38,057 bases of DNA from Hoylesella buccalis ATCC 35310 (GTDB lineage: Bacteria > Bacteroidota > Bacteroidia > Bacteroidales > Bacteroidaceae): the NCBI RefSeq assembly GCF_000177075.1, contig NZ_ADEG01000099.1:1-38057 (forward strand), in the 5' to 3' direction. Positions 1-6,983 of the stretch are shown in pieces (the stretch's first letter is position 1; the number at the start of each line of letters is the position of its first letter). The position numbers were made by a program, and so were the translations under genes. The notes under the pieces were generated by a model, which was not told where the DNA came from, made no database searches, and was given only the letters and a program-made list of their open reading frames with translations.

Positions 1-296
1 TGCATTATATATATAATAAGGTGGAAGGACGTGAGCGCCTCATCACCTGATAGATACAAAAAGCTCGTATTTTGAACAATACAAAATTAATCATTACAAA
101 TGGTGTAAACGCATGATAAAATATTAAAACGGTGAATATATCTATCTTTATCCCCTCTTATTGCTAATAATTATTAAAAGGACGGAAGTAGTATTAATTT
201 GTGTTTATTTTTCGTATAAACATGTTGTAATTATTATATATTTACAAAAATAAAGTCTGTTTGCAGTTTTGCTACAGATTTCCAAACTCTTGGTGC
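1..296. other. AT-rich intergenic start of window
   Basis: No gene is supported here. The stretch is AT-rich with stops in all frames. A weak hairpin is possible at 19-48 (AGGTG pairing with CACCT). It probably contains the upstream region of the AraC-type regulator, but I see no convincing TAnnTTTG promoter element. Confidence 0.5.
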
Positions 297-1145
297 ATGA
301 AATTTTACAATTTAAACAAACACCGCCAATGTCCTAATTACATTGGGTCTAAGGCCATGGGTTTTGCCTTGCTCTCTGGCAAACGTGGAGAGCGTATGGA
401 CGACATTCTGCCCATCCCCCTGATGATATTCGTGATGAGTGGCAAACTGATGCTATGTCATCAAAAGAACGTTGAAACAGTTGTTAATGCCGGTGAAATG
501 GCAACGGCCGTGTTCACAGAGCAGTCGTATGTTACGTTCATGGAAGATAGCGTGTGCATGCGGCTGTACGTTCAGGGTGACGGACTGGATTTCTGTCACC
601 GCATCGTGAACACAGGGGCGTTGACGAACGATGGTGAACCAACCGGAGAGGAGGGTAGGGTGCTGCCCATGAACCCCGAGATTCAAGCCATCGTGCGGCA
701 AATGACGGGCTACATCACCGACGGACTGATGTGTTGCGAGGTGCATGCCATGAAGCAACAAGAGCTGGCGGCGGTGCTGCAAGCTTATTATCGACCAGCT
801 GATTTGCTGCCGTTTATCGCCCCCATCTACGATCCCAATGCGCGGTTCTACAATGACGTGATGAAGTTGGCTGGCCAATACTTGCCTGTACAAGAGATGG
901 CCTCGCAGCTCAACATGAGTTATCCTACGTTTATCAGATACTTTCGCAAGGTTTTTAAAGAAACTCCACAAGCGTGGTTGTCGAAGAACCGCATGAAACA
1001 ACTGCGGGATTTGCTGTGCAACACGGCGCACACCGACCAGGAGATTGCCGACGAACTAAACTTCACGACGGTGCAGAATATGCGGGCTTTCTGCAAAACA
1101 CGAAGTGGGTTGACGCCCAAGCAGTTGCGGGAACAAGAACAGTAG
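297..1145 (+). CDS. AraC family transcriptional regulator
   Basis: DNA-binding transcription regulator of the AraC/XylS family, 282 residues from the chosen ATG at 297. The frame is open from a TTG at 261, but the ATG at 297 gives a more natural N-terminus (MKFYNLNKH). The C-terminal ~95 residues hold two helix-turn-helix units: the first around LPVQEMASQLNMSYPTFIRY, the second around DQEIADELNFTTVQNMRAF, ending in the typical GLTPKQLRE tail. The N-terminal ~170 residues look like a cupin-type sensing domain (IPLMIFVMSGKLMLCHQ), but I do not recognise the ligand. It stands alone, with no adjacent co-directional gene within 580 bp. A perfect palindrome and three phased repeats lie just after its stop and could be a terminator or binding sites. 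The target genes are unknown. Confidence 0.85.
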   Translation: MKFYNLNKHRQCPNYIGSKAMGFALLSGKRGERMDDILPIPLMIFVMSGKLMLCHQKNVETVVNAGEMATAVFTEQSYVTFMEDSVCMRLYVQGDGLDFCHRIVNTGALTNDGEPTGEEGRVLPMNPEIQAIVRQMTGYITDGLMCCEVHAMKQQELAAVLQAYYRPADLLPFIAPIYDPNARFYNDVMKLAGQYLPVQEMASQLNMSYPTFIRYFRKVFKETPQAWLSKNRMKQLRDLLCNTAHTDQEIADELNFTTVQNMRAFCKTRSGLTPKQLREQEQ

Positions 1146-1167
1146 TTTTCCCCTTGCTTTTTAATTG

Positions 1168-1194
1168 CATTGACTTTGGGCGCCAAAGTCAATG
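1168..1194. terminator. Perfect 12-bp palindrome after the AraC gene
   Basis: CATTGACTTTGG (1168-1179) pairs perfectly with CCAAAGTCAATG (1183-1194) around a 3-nt centre. It starts 22 nt after the AraC stop and would make a stable transcript hairpin. No T-tract follows, so it may instead be a protein-binding palindrome, especially as its half-site is repeated downstream. Confidence 0.4.
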
Positions 1195-1244
1195 GGTTTA
1201 GGGCCTAAAGTCAATGGGTTTGGGCGGCAAAGTCAATGAGTTTA
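1178..1244. repeat. Three direct repeats phased at 22 bp
   Basis: The 10-mer AAAGTCAATG occurs at 1185-1194, 1207-1216 and 1229-1238, exactly 22 bp apart, each inside a 21-23 bp unit beginning GGGC and ending GTTT. An inverted copy at 1168-1177 belongs to the palindrome. The spacing is about two helical turns, as in operator or iteron arrays. Confidence 0.7.
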
Positions 1245-1309
1245 GATGGGCAGGGAATGAAGCATGTTTTCAACAACGAATAAAGCTTTTTATTTAACAA
1301 CAATCTTTA

Positions 1310-1344
1310 GTTGACGAGTTCACAAGTTTACAAGTTGACGAGTT
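1310..1344. repeat. Short direct repeat GTTGACGAGTT
   Basis: GTTGACGAGTT occurs at 1310-1320 and 1334-1344, separated by related CAAGTT words. It is low-complexity repeat DNA between the phased array and the large palindromic element. No function is apparent. Confidence 0.55.
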
Positions 1345-1359
1345 GATAGTTTAAGCTCG

Positions 1360-1637
1360 CACGGCTCTTTTATCTAAAAGGTCGTTTGTTATTCAACAAT
1401 AATCATGTTCTTTTGTTTTAACAACGAATTGAACGAAAGAAACAAATCTGACTGTTTGGAATCAATGAACGCAAGCGTTCATCAAATGAAACAAATTTTG
1501 CAAAGAGGCACGACATGTTGACGTCGGCAGATTGGTTTCATTAGCAGAACGCTTGCGTTCATTGTCTTGTTTGGTTTATTCGTAATATTTGTTACATTTG
1601 TTGTTCAACAACATCGCCTTTAAATGAAAGAGCCGTG
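1360..1637. repeat. 278-bp imperfect palindromic element
   Basis: The ends are inverted copies: CACGGCTCTTT at 1360-1370 and AAAGAGCCGTG at 1627-1637, with extended similarity inward. An inner pair is also inverted: the hairpin ATGAACGC-AA-GCGTTCAT (1465-1482) faces GAACGC-TT-GCGTTCATTG (1547-1564), flanked by matching AATGAAAC/GTTTCATT words. The centre (about 1510-1529) can itself fold. There is no ORF of note inside. The architecture resembles a non-autonomous palindromic insertion or a large structured RNA. No target-site duplication was identified. Confidence 0.6.
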
Positions 1638-1699
1638 GTCTAAAATTGTAAGTATGGAAAAATGTCTTGCTGTTCTTCCGCTGATTTAAAAAAAATGCT

Positions 1700-1720
1700 T
1701 ACCTTTGGCCCAAAAGGAGG
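1700..1720 (+). promoter_or_regulatory. -7 element and unusual Shine-Dalgarno
   Basis: TACCTTTG at 1700-1707 fits the Bacteroidetes -7 consensus TAnnTTTG. AAAAGGAGG at 1712-1720 is a near-perfect Shine-Dalgarno 8 nt before the ATG at 1729; most genes here lack one. It decides the start over the in-frame TTG at 1705. No clear -33 element is seen. Confidence 0.5.
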
Positions 1721-1728
1721 ACACTACC

Positions 1729-2415
1729 ATGGAGAAAATCACGCAAGACAATTTTGAGGAAAAATATGTTGACCCCATTGAACAGCGGCAGATAGACAAG
1801 TTTGTCTGTGACGAGATGTCGCGTCAGATACACCGCTACATCAAGGGAATGTCGGGCTCGAAGGCCATGATGGAGAAGTTTGAGGCGCAGTTGTCCACCC
1901 TGAGCGTACCGCAGAAGGAGGAGGCCATCGCACGGTATATCGACCTGAACCGCAAGGTGTTGAGCGGGTTGGACTTGAAAATTGTGCTGACACGGGCCAT
2001 CGCCAACTATTGCGACACGTTCAACTACATGCTCGAGCTGGTGAACGATAAGCGCAAGTGGGTGTTCTACCTCAATCGCATCAAATCAAAGTACATTCAA
2101 TATCATACCGTGATTGAGCAGGATGGCAAGTTTGGCCTGTGTGATCATCGTGGCAACATCTTGGTTCACCCCGTGTATGATTTCGTTCGAACGTGTTACA
2201 TTTACGTGGATGACCTGGTGACCATGCCCGTCATCGTGCAGAAAGAGGGTAAGATGGGACTGATACTTCCCGATGGGAAAGACACCATTGTGGCACCGTT
2301 TGAGTTTGATGACATCTCGTTGCGCGAGGAATATCCCTACTTTGAGGCCACCCGAGGAGGCGAACAAGGGTTCATCCACAGCGACGGACAATTCGTTGTT
2401 GCGTCATCCGATTAG
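1729..2415 (+). CDS. Hypothetical protein with WG-repeat-like C-terminus
   Basis: Protein of 228 residues; function not recognised. The frame opens at a TTG at 1705, but the ATG at 1729 follows a strong Shine-Dalgarno and is preferred. The N-terminal half is charged and alpha-helical in character, without signal peptide or membrane segments, so it is probably cytoplasmic. The C-terminal half holds three imperfect WG-like repeats: QDGKFGLCDHRGNILVHPVY, EGKMGLILPDGKDTIVAPFE and GEQGFIHSDGQFVVAS, the pattern G-x-x-D/G-G followed by V-x-P-x-(Y/F). Such repeats occur in many Bacteroidota proteins of unknown role. It stands alone between two repeat-rich intergenic regions, so context gives no hint of function. 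Confidence 0.75.
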   Translation: MEKITQDNFEEKYVDPIEQRQIDKFVCDEMSRQIHRYIKGMSGSKAMMEKFEAQLSTLSVPQKEEAIARYIDLNRKVLSGLDLKIVLTRAIANYCDTFNYMLELVNDKRKWVFYLNRIKSKYIQYHTVIEQDGKFGLCDHRGNILVHPVYDFVRTCYIYVDDLVTMPVIVQKEGKMGLILPDGKDTIVAPFEFDDISLREEYPYFEATRGGEQGFIHSDGQFVVASSD

Positions 2416-2430
2416 TAGGTAATGTAGGGG

Positions 2431-2444
2431 CGTGATTCATCACG
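2431..2444. repeat. Dispersed palindrome CGTGAT-TC-ATCACG
   Basis: CGTGATTCATCACG is a 6-bp-stem hairpin within GGGGCGTGATTCATCACGCT. It is the same core as the 44-bp array downstream but in the opposite orientation (GTAGGGG first). A further copy with a shared CCGCCT flank is found at 25461-25474. Confidence 0.7.
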
Positions 2445-2516
2445 CTCCGCCTTTGTGCAGGGTGGTGTGTGTAGTGTTGCATCACGTTGTGTACGGTTAT
2501 CCCGTTTACCGGTGTC

Positions 2517-2718
2517 GGAACGTGATAAATCTAGCCCCTACGGTGTTTGTTTGTGCTAACGGAACGTGATAAATCACGCCCCTACGGTGTTTGCTTGCGT
2601 TGACGGAACGTGATGAATCACGCCCCTACGGTGTTTGTTTGCGTTGACGGAACGTGATCAATCACGCCCCTACGGTGTTTGTTTGCGTTGACGGAACGTG
2701 ATCAATCACGCCCCTACG
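2517..2718. repeat. 44-bp tandem array, five copies
   Basis: Copies begin with GGAACGTGAT at 2517, 2561, 2605, 2649 and 2693, exactly 44 bp apart; the last is truncated. Each carries the hairpin CGTGAT-NN-ATCACG followed by CCCCTAC and a GTGTTTG spacer (the first copy is degenerate, with CTAG at the right stem). Copies three to five are nearly identical, indicating recent expansion or homogenisation. There are no variable spacers, so this is not a CRISPR array. Confidence 0.85.
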
Positions 2719-2795
2719 ATGCTGACATCGGTAGGATGGGCTGTTAAATTCTGCAAGAAAATAACGTTTTTCTCCTATTTGTCAGTTGGTTGTTG

Positions 2796-2803
2796 TATCT
2801 TTG
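2796..2803 (+). promoter_or_regulatory. Putative -7 element of the GH76 gene
   Basis: TATCTTTG fits the Bacteroidetes -7 consensus TAnnTTTG and lies 35 nt before the first ATG. The -33 element is weak; a TTTG at 2778-2781 is closer than the usual 19-21 nt. Confidence 0.5.
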
Positions 2804-2837
2804 CGGCTACACTATGACTTAACAATATCATCAATCT

Positions 2838-5800
2838 ATGATACCGACAATGAAGAAAATTTTACTACTCAGTGTGTTCTGTTCCCTCATGCACCTGGCT
2901 TGGGGTGCTGTGGTTGAGGGCAAGACTTACCGCCTTGTTTCTGTAGGGGCGAAAGACAAGTCGCTTTTGATTGAAAACTCTTCTTTGCAGAACAATGTCA
3001 ACATCTTACTGTGGACCGACATGAATGTGCCTTCGCAACAATGGGAGGCGGTGCGCAATAGCGACGGTTCTTTTGCATTCAAGAATGTATATAGTGGTAA
3101 GTTTTTGACCCGAAGAGGGATGTTGGGCAAGACATCACAATTGTACCAAACCACTTTAAGCACCTTTTCTTCCTCCAAATGGAAGGTAGAAGCCGTAGCG
3201 GGCCAGGCCGGTCAATACCAACTGGTACAACAGGACGGCGGACAATCGTATTGTATCACCACCGGCAGCACGAATGATGGAGCGACATTGTCGGTTGATG
3301 TGGTTCAAAAAAATCAAACAGGTGGGGCCGATCCTTCTCAAATATGGCAGTTGGTAGAGGTTGAACCCATCAACAAGATCACCCCTGCGCTACGAGATGA
3401 GGTAATGAACGGATGGACCAAACAGTTTGTGCGTGCCCGTGGTGCCAACGTTTCGTTTGGCATTGGCGGCGGATGGGGCGATGCCGAAATGCTGGAAACG
3501 ATGTTGGATGCGTACGAAACGTCCGGCCAAGAAGCATATTTAGACCTATTTAAAAAAGGCTTTAACTATTTTAAGTCTAAGGTAAAGGACAATTGGTTGC
3601 GGCGCTATTGGTTTGGGTACAGATGGCATGGAGAAAACTACAACGACGACGTGATGTGGATGATCATCGCTTCTGCGCGTGCCGGACTTCTCACTGGCTC
3701 AACCACCTATACCCAATTGGCCAAAAATAATTTTGACGCCATCTATCAACGGGCGTACAACCCATGGGGCATGCTGCGGTGGGCAGAAAGCTCGGGCGAC
3801 CGCAACGGCACCAACTCGTGTATCAACGGTCCCGCTGAAGTCGCCGCTTGTTACATTGCCATGGCTACAGGTGATGAAACCTATTATGTCAAAGCCCGCG
3901 ACCTTTATGCCAAACAACGCCGGTATTTGTTCAATGCGTCTACAGGACAAGTGTATGATTCCTTTATCTGGGACGCGACAACCAACTTGCCTTCCAAGTA
4001 CAATCGGTGGGCCTCTACCTACAACCAAGGCACCATGTTGGGCGCAGCCGTCATGCTTTACAACCATTATGGCGACGAACAGTACAAGCAAGATGCAGAA
4101 CGAATTATGGAATACACCGTGAAACATCTCTGTAACCAAGACGGTATCATCAATGTTTGTCAAGTGGTGGACGGCGATTTATCAGGTTTTAAAGGCATTT
4201 TGATGCGCTATGTGCGAAAGTTCATCATCGATTTGAACAAGCCCGAGTATGTGGAATGGATGCAAAAGAACGCCATGCAGGCTTACAGCAACATGAATTC
4301 TCGTGGCGTGATTCACTCTGCATGGCTGACGAAGTCGAGTGAAGACTTTATGTTTGGTGAAAAGAAATTTGACAATCAGCCCTTTGGATGTTCCACAGCC
4401 GTATCAGTAGCGTTCAATGCCCCACTGAATGACAGTCGTATTGTCAAGGATGCGTTTCAGCCCATTCGCGCAGATGAGTTTAATGCGATACAAGGTGTCT
4501 ATTTGAAGGACAGCAATTCAGGAAAATCGCCCTTGGAGATTTCAAATATCAAGAATGATTATTACGTGGGATATAACTGGGTTGACTTTGGCAGTCAGCC
4601 CGCAACTTCGGTGTCATTCTATGTCTCCGAGTTGGGCAATGCCAGTTATCAATGTGCCATTGAGGTTCATCTTGACAGTATAGATGGCCCCTGCATCGGT
4701 ACAGCTGCCATTCCCAACACACCCGGTTGGAAGACTGTTACCGCACCGGTTGCACCAACAGACGGTATGCATCAGGTGTATTTGAAATTCGTAAACAAGG
4801 AGAATGTGGCGGCGGTGGACAACTTTAGGTTGGCAGAAATGCAGTTTGGTACCGATCGGGAAGCATTGCCTGGCGACATCACAGATAATGGTGGGCAGCT
4901 GATGACCGATCAACAGGTAGACGACTTGGGCAGTTTGACCGATAATCGATTGACAACTTCGGCCACGGTGTCTGCTTTCAAGGGGCAGGCCATGTTCCAT
5001 TATCGTTCGGTGGCACCCGCTCTTTTGAAGGGATATGCGATAGGCAGTGGCACTGGTGACGTATCGTTTGATGCCAAAAGTTGGACGTTGCAGGGGTCGA
5101 ATGACGGTGAGACCTGGACAACGCTTGATACACAAGAAGCGCAAGTGTTTGCCATGCGTTGCCAAAACAAGCACTTCAGCGTGAATACCAGCAAGACTTT
5201 TACGGATTATCGCCTGCTCGTTACCGCAACAAATGGCGGCAAAGCGTTGCATATAGGCGAGTGGCAACTCCTGGGAACCTGCCTCTTGAGCGATGATATC
5301 ACAGCCGATGGCGGCAGTATGATGCACCCAGAAGGGTCTTCGTTGATTGACAAAAACGCCTCTACCATGACATCTTTTGACGCAAATCAGGATGCTGTCA
5401 TTGAATATAAGGCTGCCGGAAGCTATGTGTTAACCTCCTATAGTTTGACTAACGGTGATTCAAAGGCTGCTGCGAATCCAGCTGGTTGGGTGCTCTACGG
5501 ATCCCGTGATGGGCGAAACTGGACGGAGCTTGACCGCAAGCGACATGAAACGTTCCCAGTTGAGCAGAGCACACAATTCTACACCGTTGCCTCTCAAGAA
5601 GCTTACAAGAGCTTTAGACTGGTAATTACCGGCAACCATGGTGCCACCCATACGGCGCTCCATGAGTGGCAACTCATTGGAAAACTCATGTCAAGCGCCC
5701 CGCTTTATAACGATATTACCAAGAATGGCGGTAAGCTCACGGCATCCAATGGGGCCAATCATGCCGATTTGCAGGTGCTGACCGATAACAATGCCCGCAC

Positions 5801-6815
5801 CTATGCAGAGCTTCCGTTTAAGGGTGAGGCATGGGTACAATACCAAACTCCCGAGCCAGCCAAGGTCAGGGCTTATTCTATTTGCATGGGTTATGATGCA
5901 GAAAAAGATCCGAGGACATGGCAATTGCAAGCATCTAACGATGGAACCAACTGGCGTGTATTGCATCAAGGCAGTGCGAGCAATGTCAAGGAAAAGGGAG
6001 CCTTGCGTACCTTCAAAATAACCAATAACGACTTGTATGTTTACTATCGTTTGCTGGTGAAGAAAACAGCGAGTGCAAGTGCCACTTCTGTCATGCTGGG
6101 TGAACTTCAACTCCATGGTCTGTGTCTGTCAAATCAAGATTTAACCAGTCGGGAAGGAACCACATCCTGCTATGTTCCTGGTGTGAATGGCGGTGAAGCC
6201 GTTGATAAGTTGTTTGACAAGGCGGCAGCCAGCAAGTATTGCTTCAGCTTCTATGGCGAATCGTGGGTTGACTATCAGGCAGCAGAAGGCATGAAAGCCA
6301 ATCTGTATAGCCTTACCTCAGCCAACGACAATGCTGATCGTGACCCGCAATCCTGGAAGGTGTTAGGCTCTCATGACGGCAGTCATTGGGTGGTACTGGA
6401 TGAGCGTAACGATGAGTTGTTCTACGATCGACACATCACACAGTTCTATTCTTTCGACAATTCAGAACCATACGAGTATTATCGTCTGCAACTCGATGAG
6501 AATAAAGGCGGGGAACTGTGCCAGATTTCAGAGTTCCAACTGTTCTATTCAGATGTCGTAGCAACTGGTGTGAACGCTATTCAGGCGCCTCATCTGGCTG
6601 TCAAAGTTTATCCAAATCCCGTCATCGACTACCTCCATGTGGACCTTCCAGCCGAAGGATGCATTCAGATGTTTGATTCACAAGGGTTGCTGATGGCTCA
6701 ACAACGTGCTCAGACAGGCACCACTCAGGTTGATTTTGCAGGCGTAGCCCCTGGACTATATTTGGTAAAAGTGATTTGTGGCGCACAAACGAAGACCTTT
6801 AAAGTGGTGAAATAA
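2838..6815 (+). CDS. T9SS-secreted GH76 (alpha-1,6-mannanase-like) multimodular protein
   Basis: Predicted endo-acting alpha-mannan hydrolase, 1325 residues. The ATG at 2850 (MKKILLLSVF) is an equally good start. A signal peptide ends near residue 23. Modules in order: ricin-type lectin-like domain (about 25-175, QQWEAVRNSDGSFAFKNV); GH76 catalytic domain (about 185-530) with the family's twin Asp in YNDDVMW (D270-D271) and the TYNQGTMLGAA motif; a CBM6-like beta-sandwich (about 540-670); four tandem discoidin-like repeats starting near residues 680, 819, 959 and 1101, each opening with D-I/L-T; and a C-terminal type IX secretion sorting domain (about 1245-1325) with VYPNP, GLYLVKV and a TKTFKVVK end. 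It should be exported through the Por/T9SS system and act at the cell surface or outside. GH76 activity is known for family members; the actual substrate (yeast or host-type mannan) is inference. Its own promoter and downstream hairpins suggest a monocistronic unit. Confidence 0.88.
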   Translation: MIPTMKKILLLSVFCSLMHLAWGAVVEGKTYRLVSVGAKDKSLLIENSSLQNNVNILLWTDMNVPSQQWEAVRNSDGSFAFKNVYSGKFLTRRGMLGKTSQLYQTTLSTFSSSKWKVEAVAGQAGQYQLVQQDGGQSYCITTGSTNDGATLSVDVVQKNQTGGADPSQIWQLVEVEPINKITPALRDEVMNGWTKQFVRARGANVSFGIGGGWGDAEMLETMLDAYETSGQEAYLDLFKKGFNYFKSKVKDNWLRRYWFGYRWHGENYNDDVMWMIIASARAGLLTGSTTYTQLAKNNFDAIYQRAYNPWGMLRWAESSGDRNGTNSCINGPAEVAACYIAMATGDETYYVKARDLYAKQRRYLFNASTGQVYDSFIWDATTNLPSKYNRWASTYNQGTMLGAAVMLYNHYGDEQYKQDAERIMEYTVKHLCNQDGIINVCQVVDGDLSGFKGILMRYVRKFIIDLNKPEYVEWMQKNAMQAYSNMNSRGVIHSAWLTKSSEDFMFGEKKFDNQPFGCSTAVSVAFNAPLNDSRIVKDAFQPIRADEFNAIQGVYLKDSNSGKSPLEISNIKNDYYVGYNWVDFGSQPATSVSFYVSELGNASYQCAIEVHLDSIDGPCIGTAAIPNTPGWKTVTAPVAPTDGMHQVYLKFVNKENVAAVDNFRLAEMQFGTDREALPGDITDNGGQLMTDQQVDDLGSLTDNRLTTSATVSAFKGQAMFHYRSVAPALLKGYAIGSGTGDVSFDAKSWTLQGSNDGETWTTLDTQEAQVFAMRCQNKHFSVNTSKTFTDYRLLVTATNGGKALHIGEWQLLGTCLLSDDITADGGSMMHPEGSSLIDKNASTMTSFDANQDAVIEYKAAGSYVLTSYSLTNGDSKAAANPAGWVLYGSRDGRNWTELDRKRHETFPVEQSTQFYTVASQEAYKSFRLVITGNHGATHTALHEWQLIGKLMSSAPLYNDITKNGGKLTASNGANHADLQVLTDNNARTYAELPFKGEAWVQYQTPEPAKVRAYSICMGYDAEKDPRTWQLQASNDGTNWRVLHQGSASNVKEKGALRTFKITNNDLYVYYRLLVKKTASASATSVMLGELQLHGLCLSNQDLTSREGTTSCYVPGVNGGEAVDKLFDKAAASKYCFSFYGESWVDYQAAEGMKANLYSLTSANDNADRDPQSWKVLGSHDGSHWVVLDERNDELFYDRHITQFYSFDNSEPYEYYRLQLDENKGGELCQISEFQLFYSDVVATGVNAIQAPHLAVKVYPNPVIDYLHVDLPAEGCIQMFDSQGLLMAQQRAQTGTTQVDFAGVAPGLYLVKVICGAQTKTFKVVK

Positions 6816-6840
6816 CATCTGAAAAGTGTCAAGATATTGG

Positions 6841-6914
6841 GTGTTTTTAAAACTTGTATTCTATCGAAAAATAGGTGGAACACAAGTTTTGAAAACACCT
6901 TTTTTAGGTGTTTT
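6841..6914 (+). terminator. Two mutually exclusive hairpins after the GH76 gene
   Basis: Positions 6841-6857 pair with 6882-6898 in a 17-bp stem (one G-U pair, 24-nt loop). AAAACACCT (6892-6900) can instead pair with AGGTGTTTT (6906-6914) around a 5-nt T loop. The two stems share 6892-6898, so only one forms at a time. They probably terminate the GH76 transcript. Confidence 0.6.
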
Positions 6915-6948
6915 ACAACCCGTCACGTTGAGTTTGACCAGCTATTTT

Positions 6949-6979
6949 TTTGTTCTTTCTCTCGTTTGTCTTAACTTTG
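6949..6979 (+). promoter_or_regulatory. priA promoter (TTTG-N19-TAACTTTG)
   Basis: TTTG at 6949-6952 and TAACTTTG at 6972-6979 are 19 nt apart, matching the Bacteroidetes primary sigma consensus. The -7 element ends 4 nt before the priA ATG, so the transcript may be leaderless or nearly so. Confidence 0.65.
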
Positions 6980-6983
6980 CGGC

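Larger units (their letters stand above)
2416..2837. other. Repeat-filled intergenic region
   Basis: This 422-bp gap has no gene. It holds a single palindromic motif at 2431-2444, a five-copy 44-bp tandem array from 2517, and near the end a promoter for the large GH76 gene. Confidence 0.7.

Noticed and set aside
1360..1637. Insertion sequence with transposase
   Set aside because: No ORF of suitable length or transposase motif lies between the inverted arms.
2517..2718. CRISPR array
   Set aside because: The whole 44-bp unit repeats with almost no variation; there are no unique spacers and no cas genes nearby.
4614..5327. Minus-strand ORF of 237 codons
   Set aside because: It lies entirely inside the GH76 gene, whose domains and T9SS tail are unambiguous; the reverse frame shows no family character.
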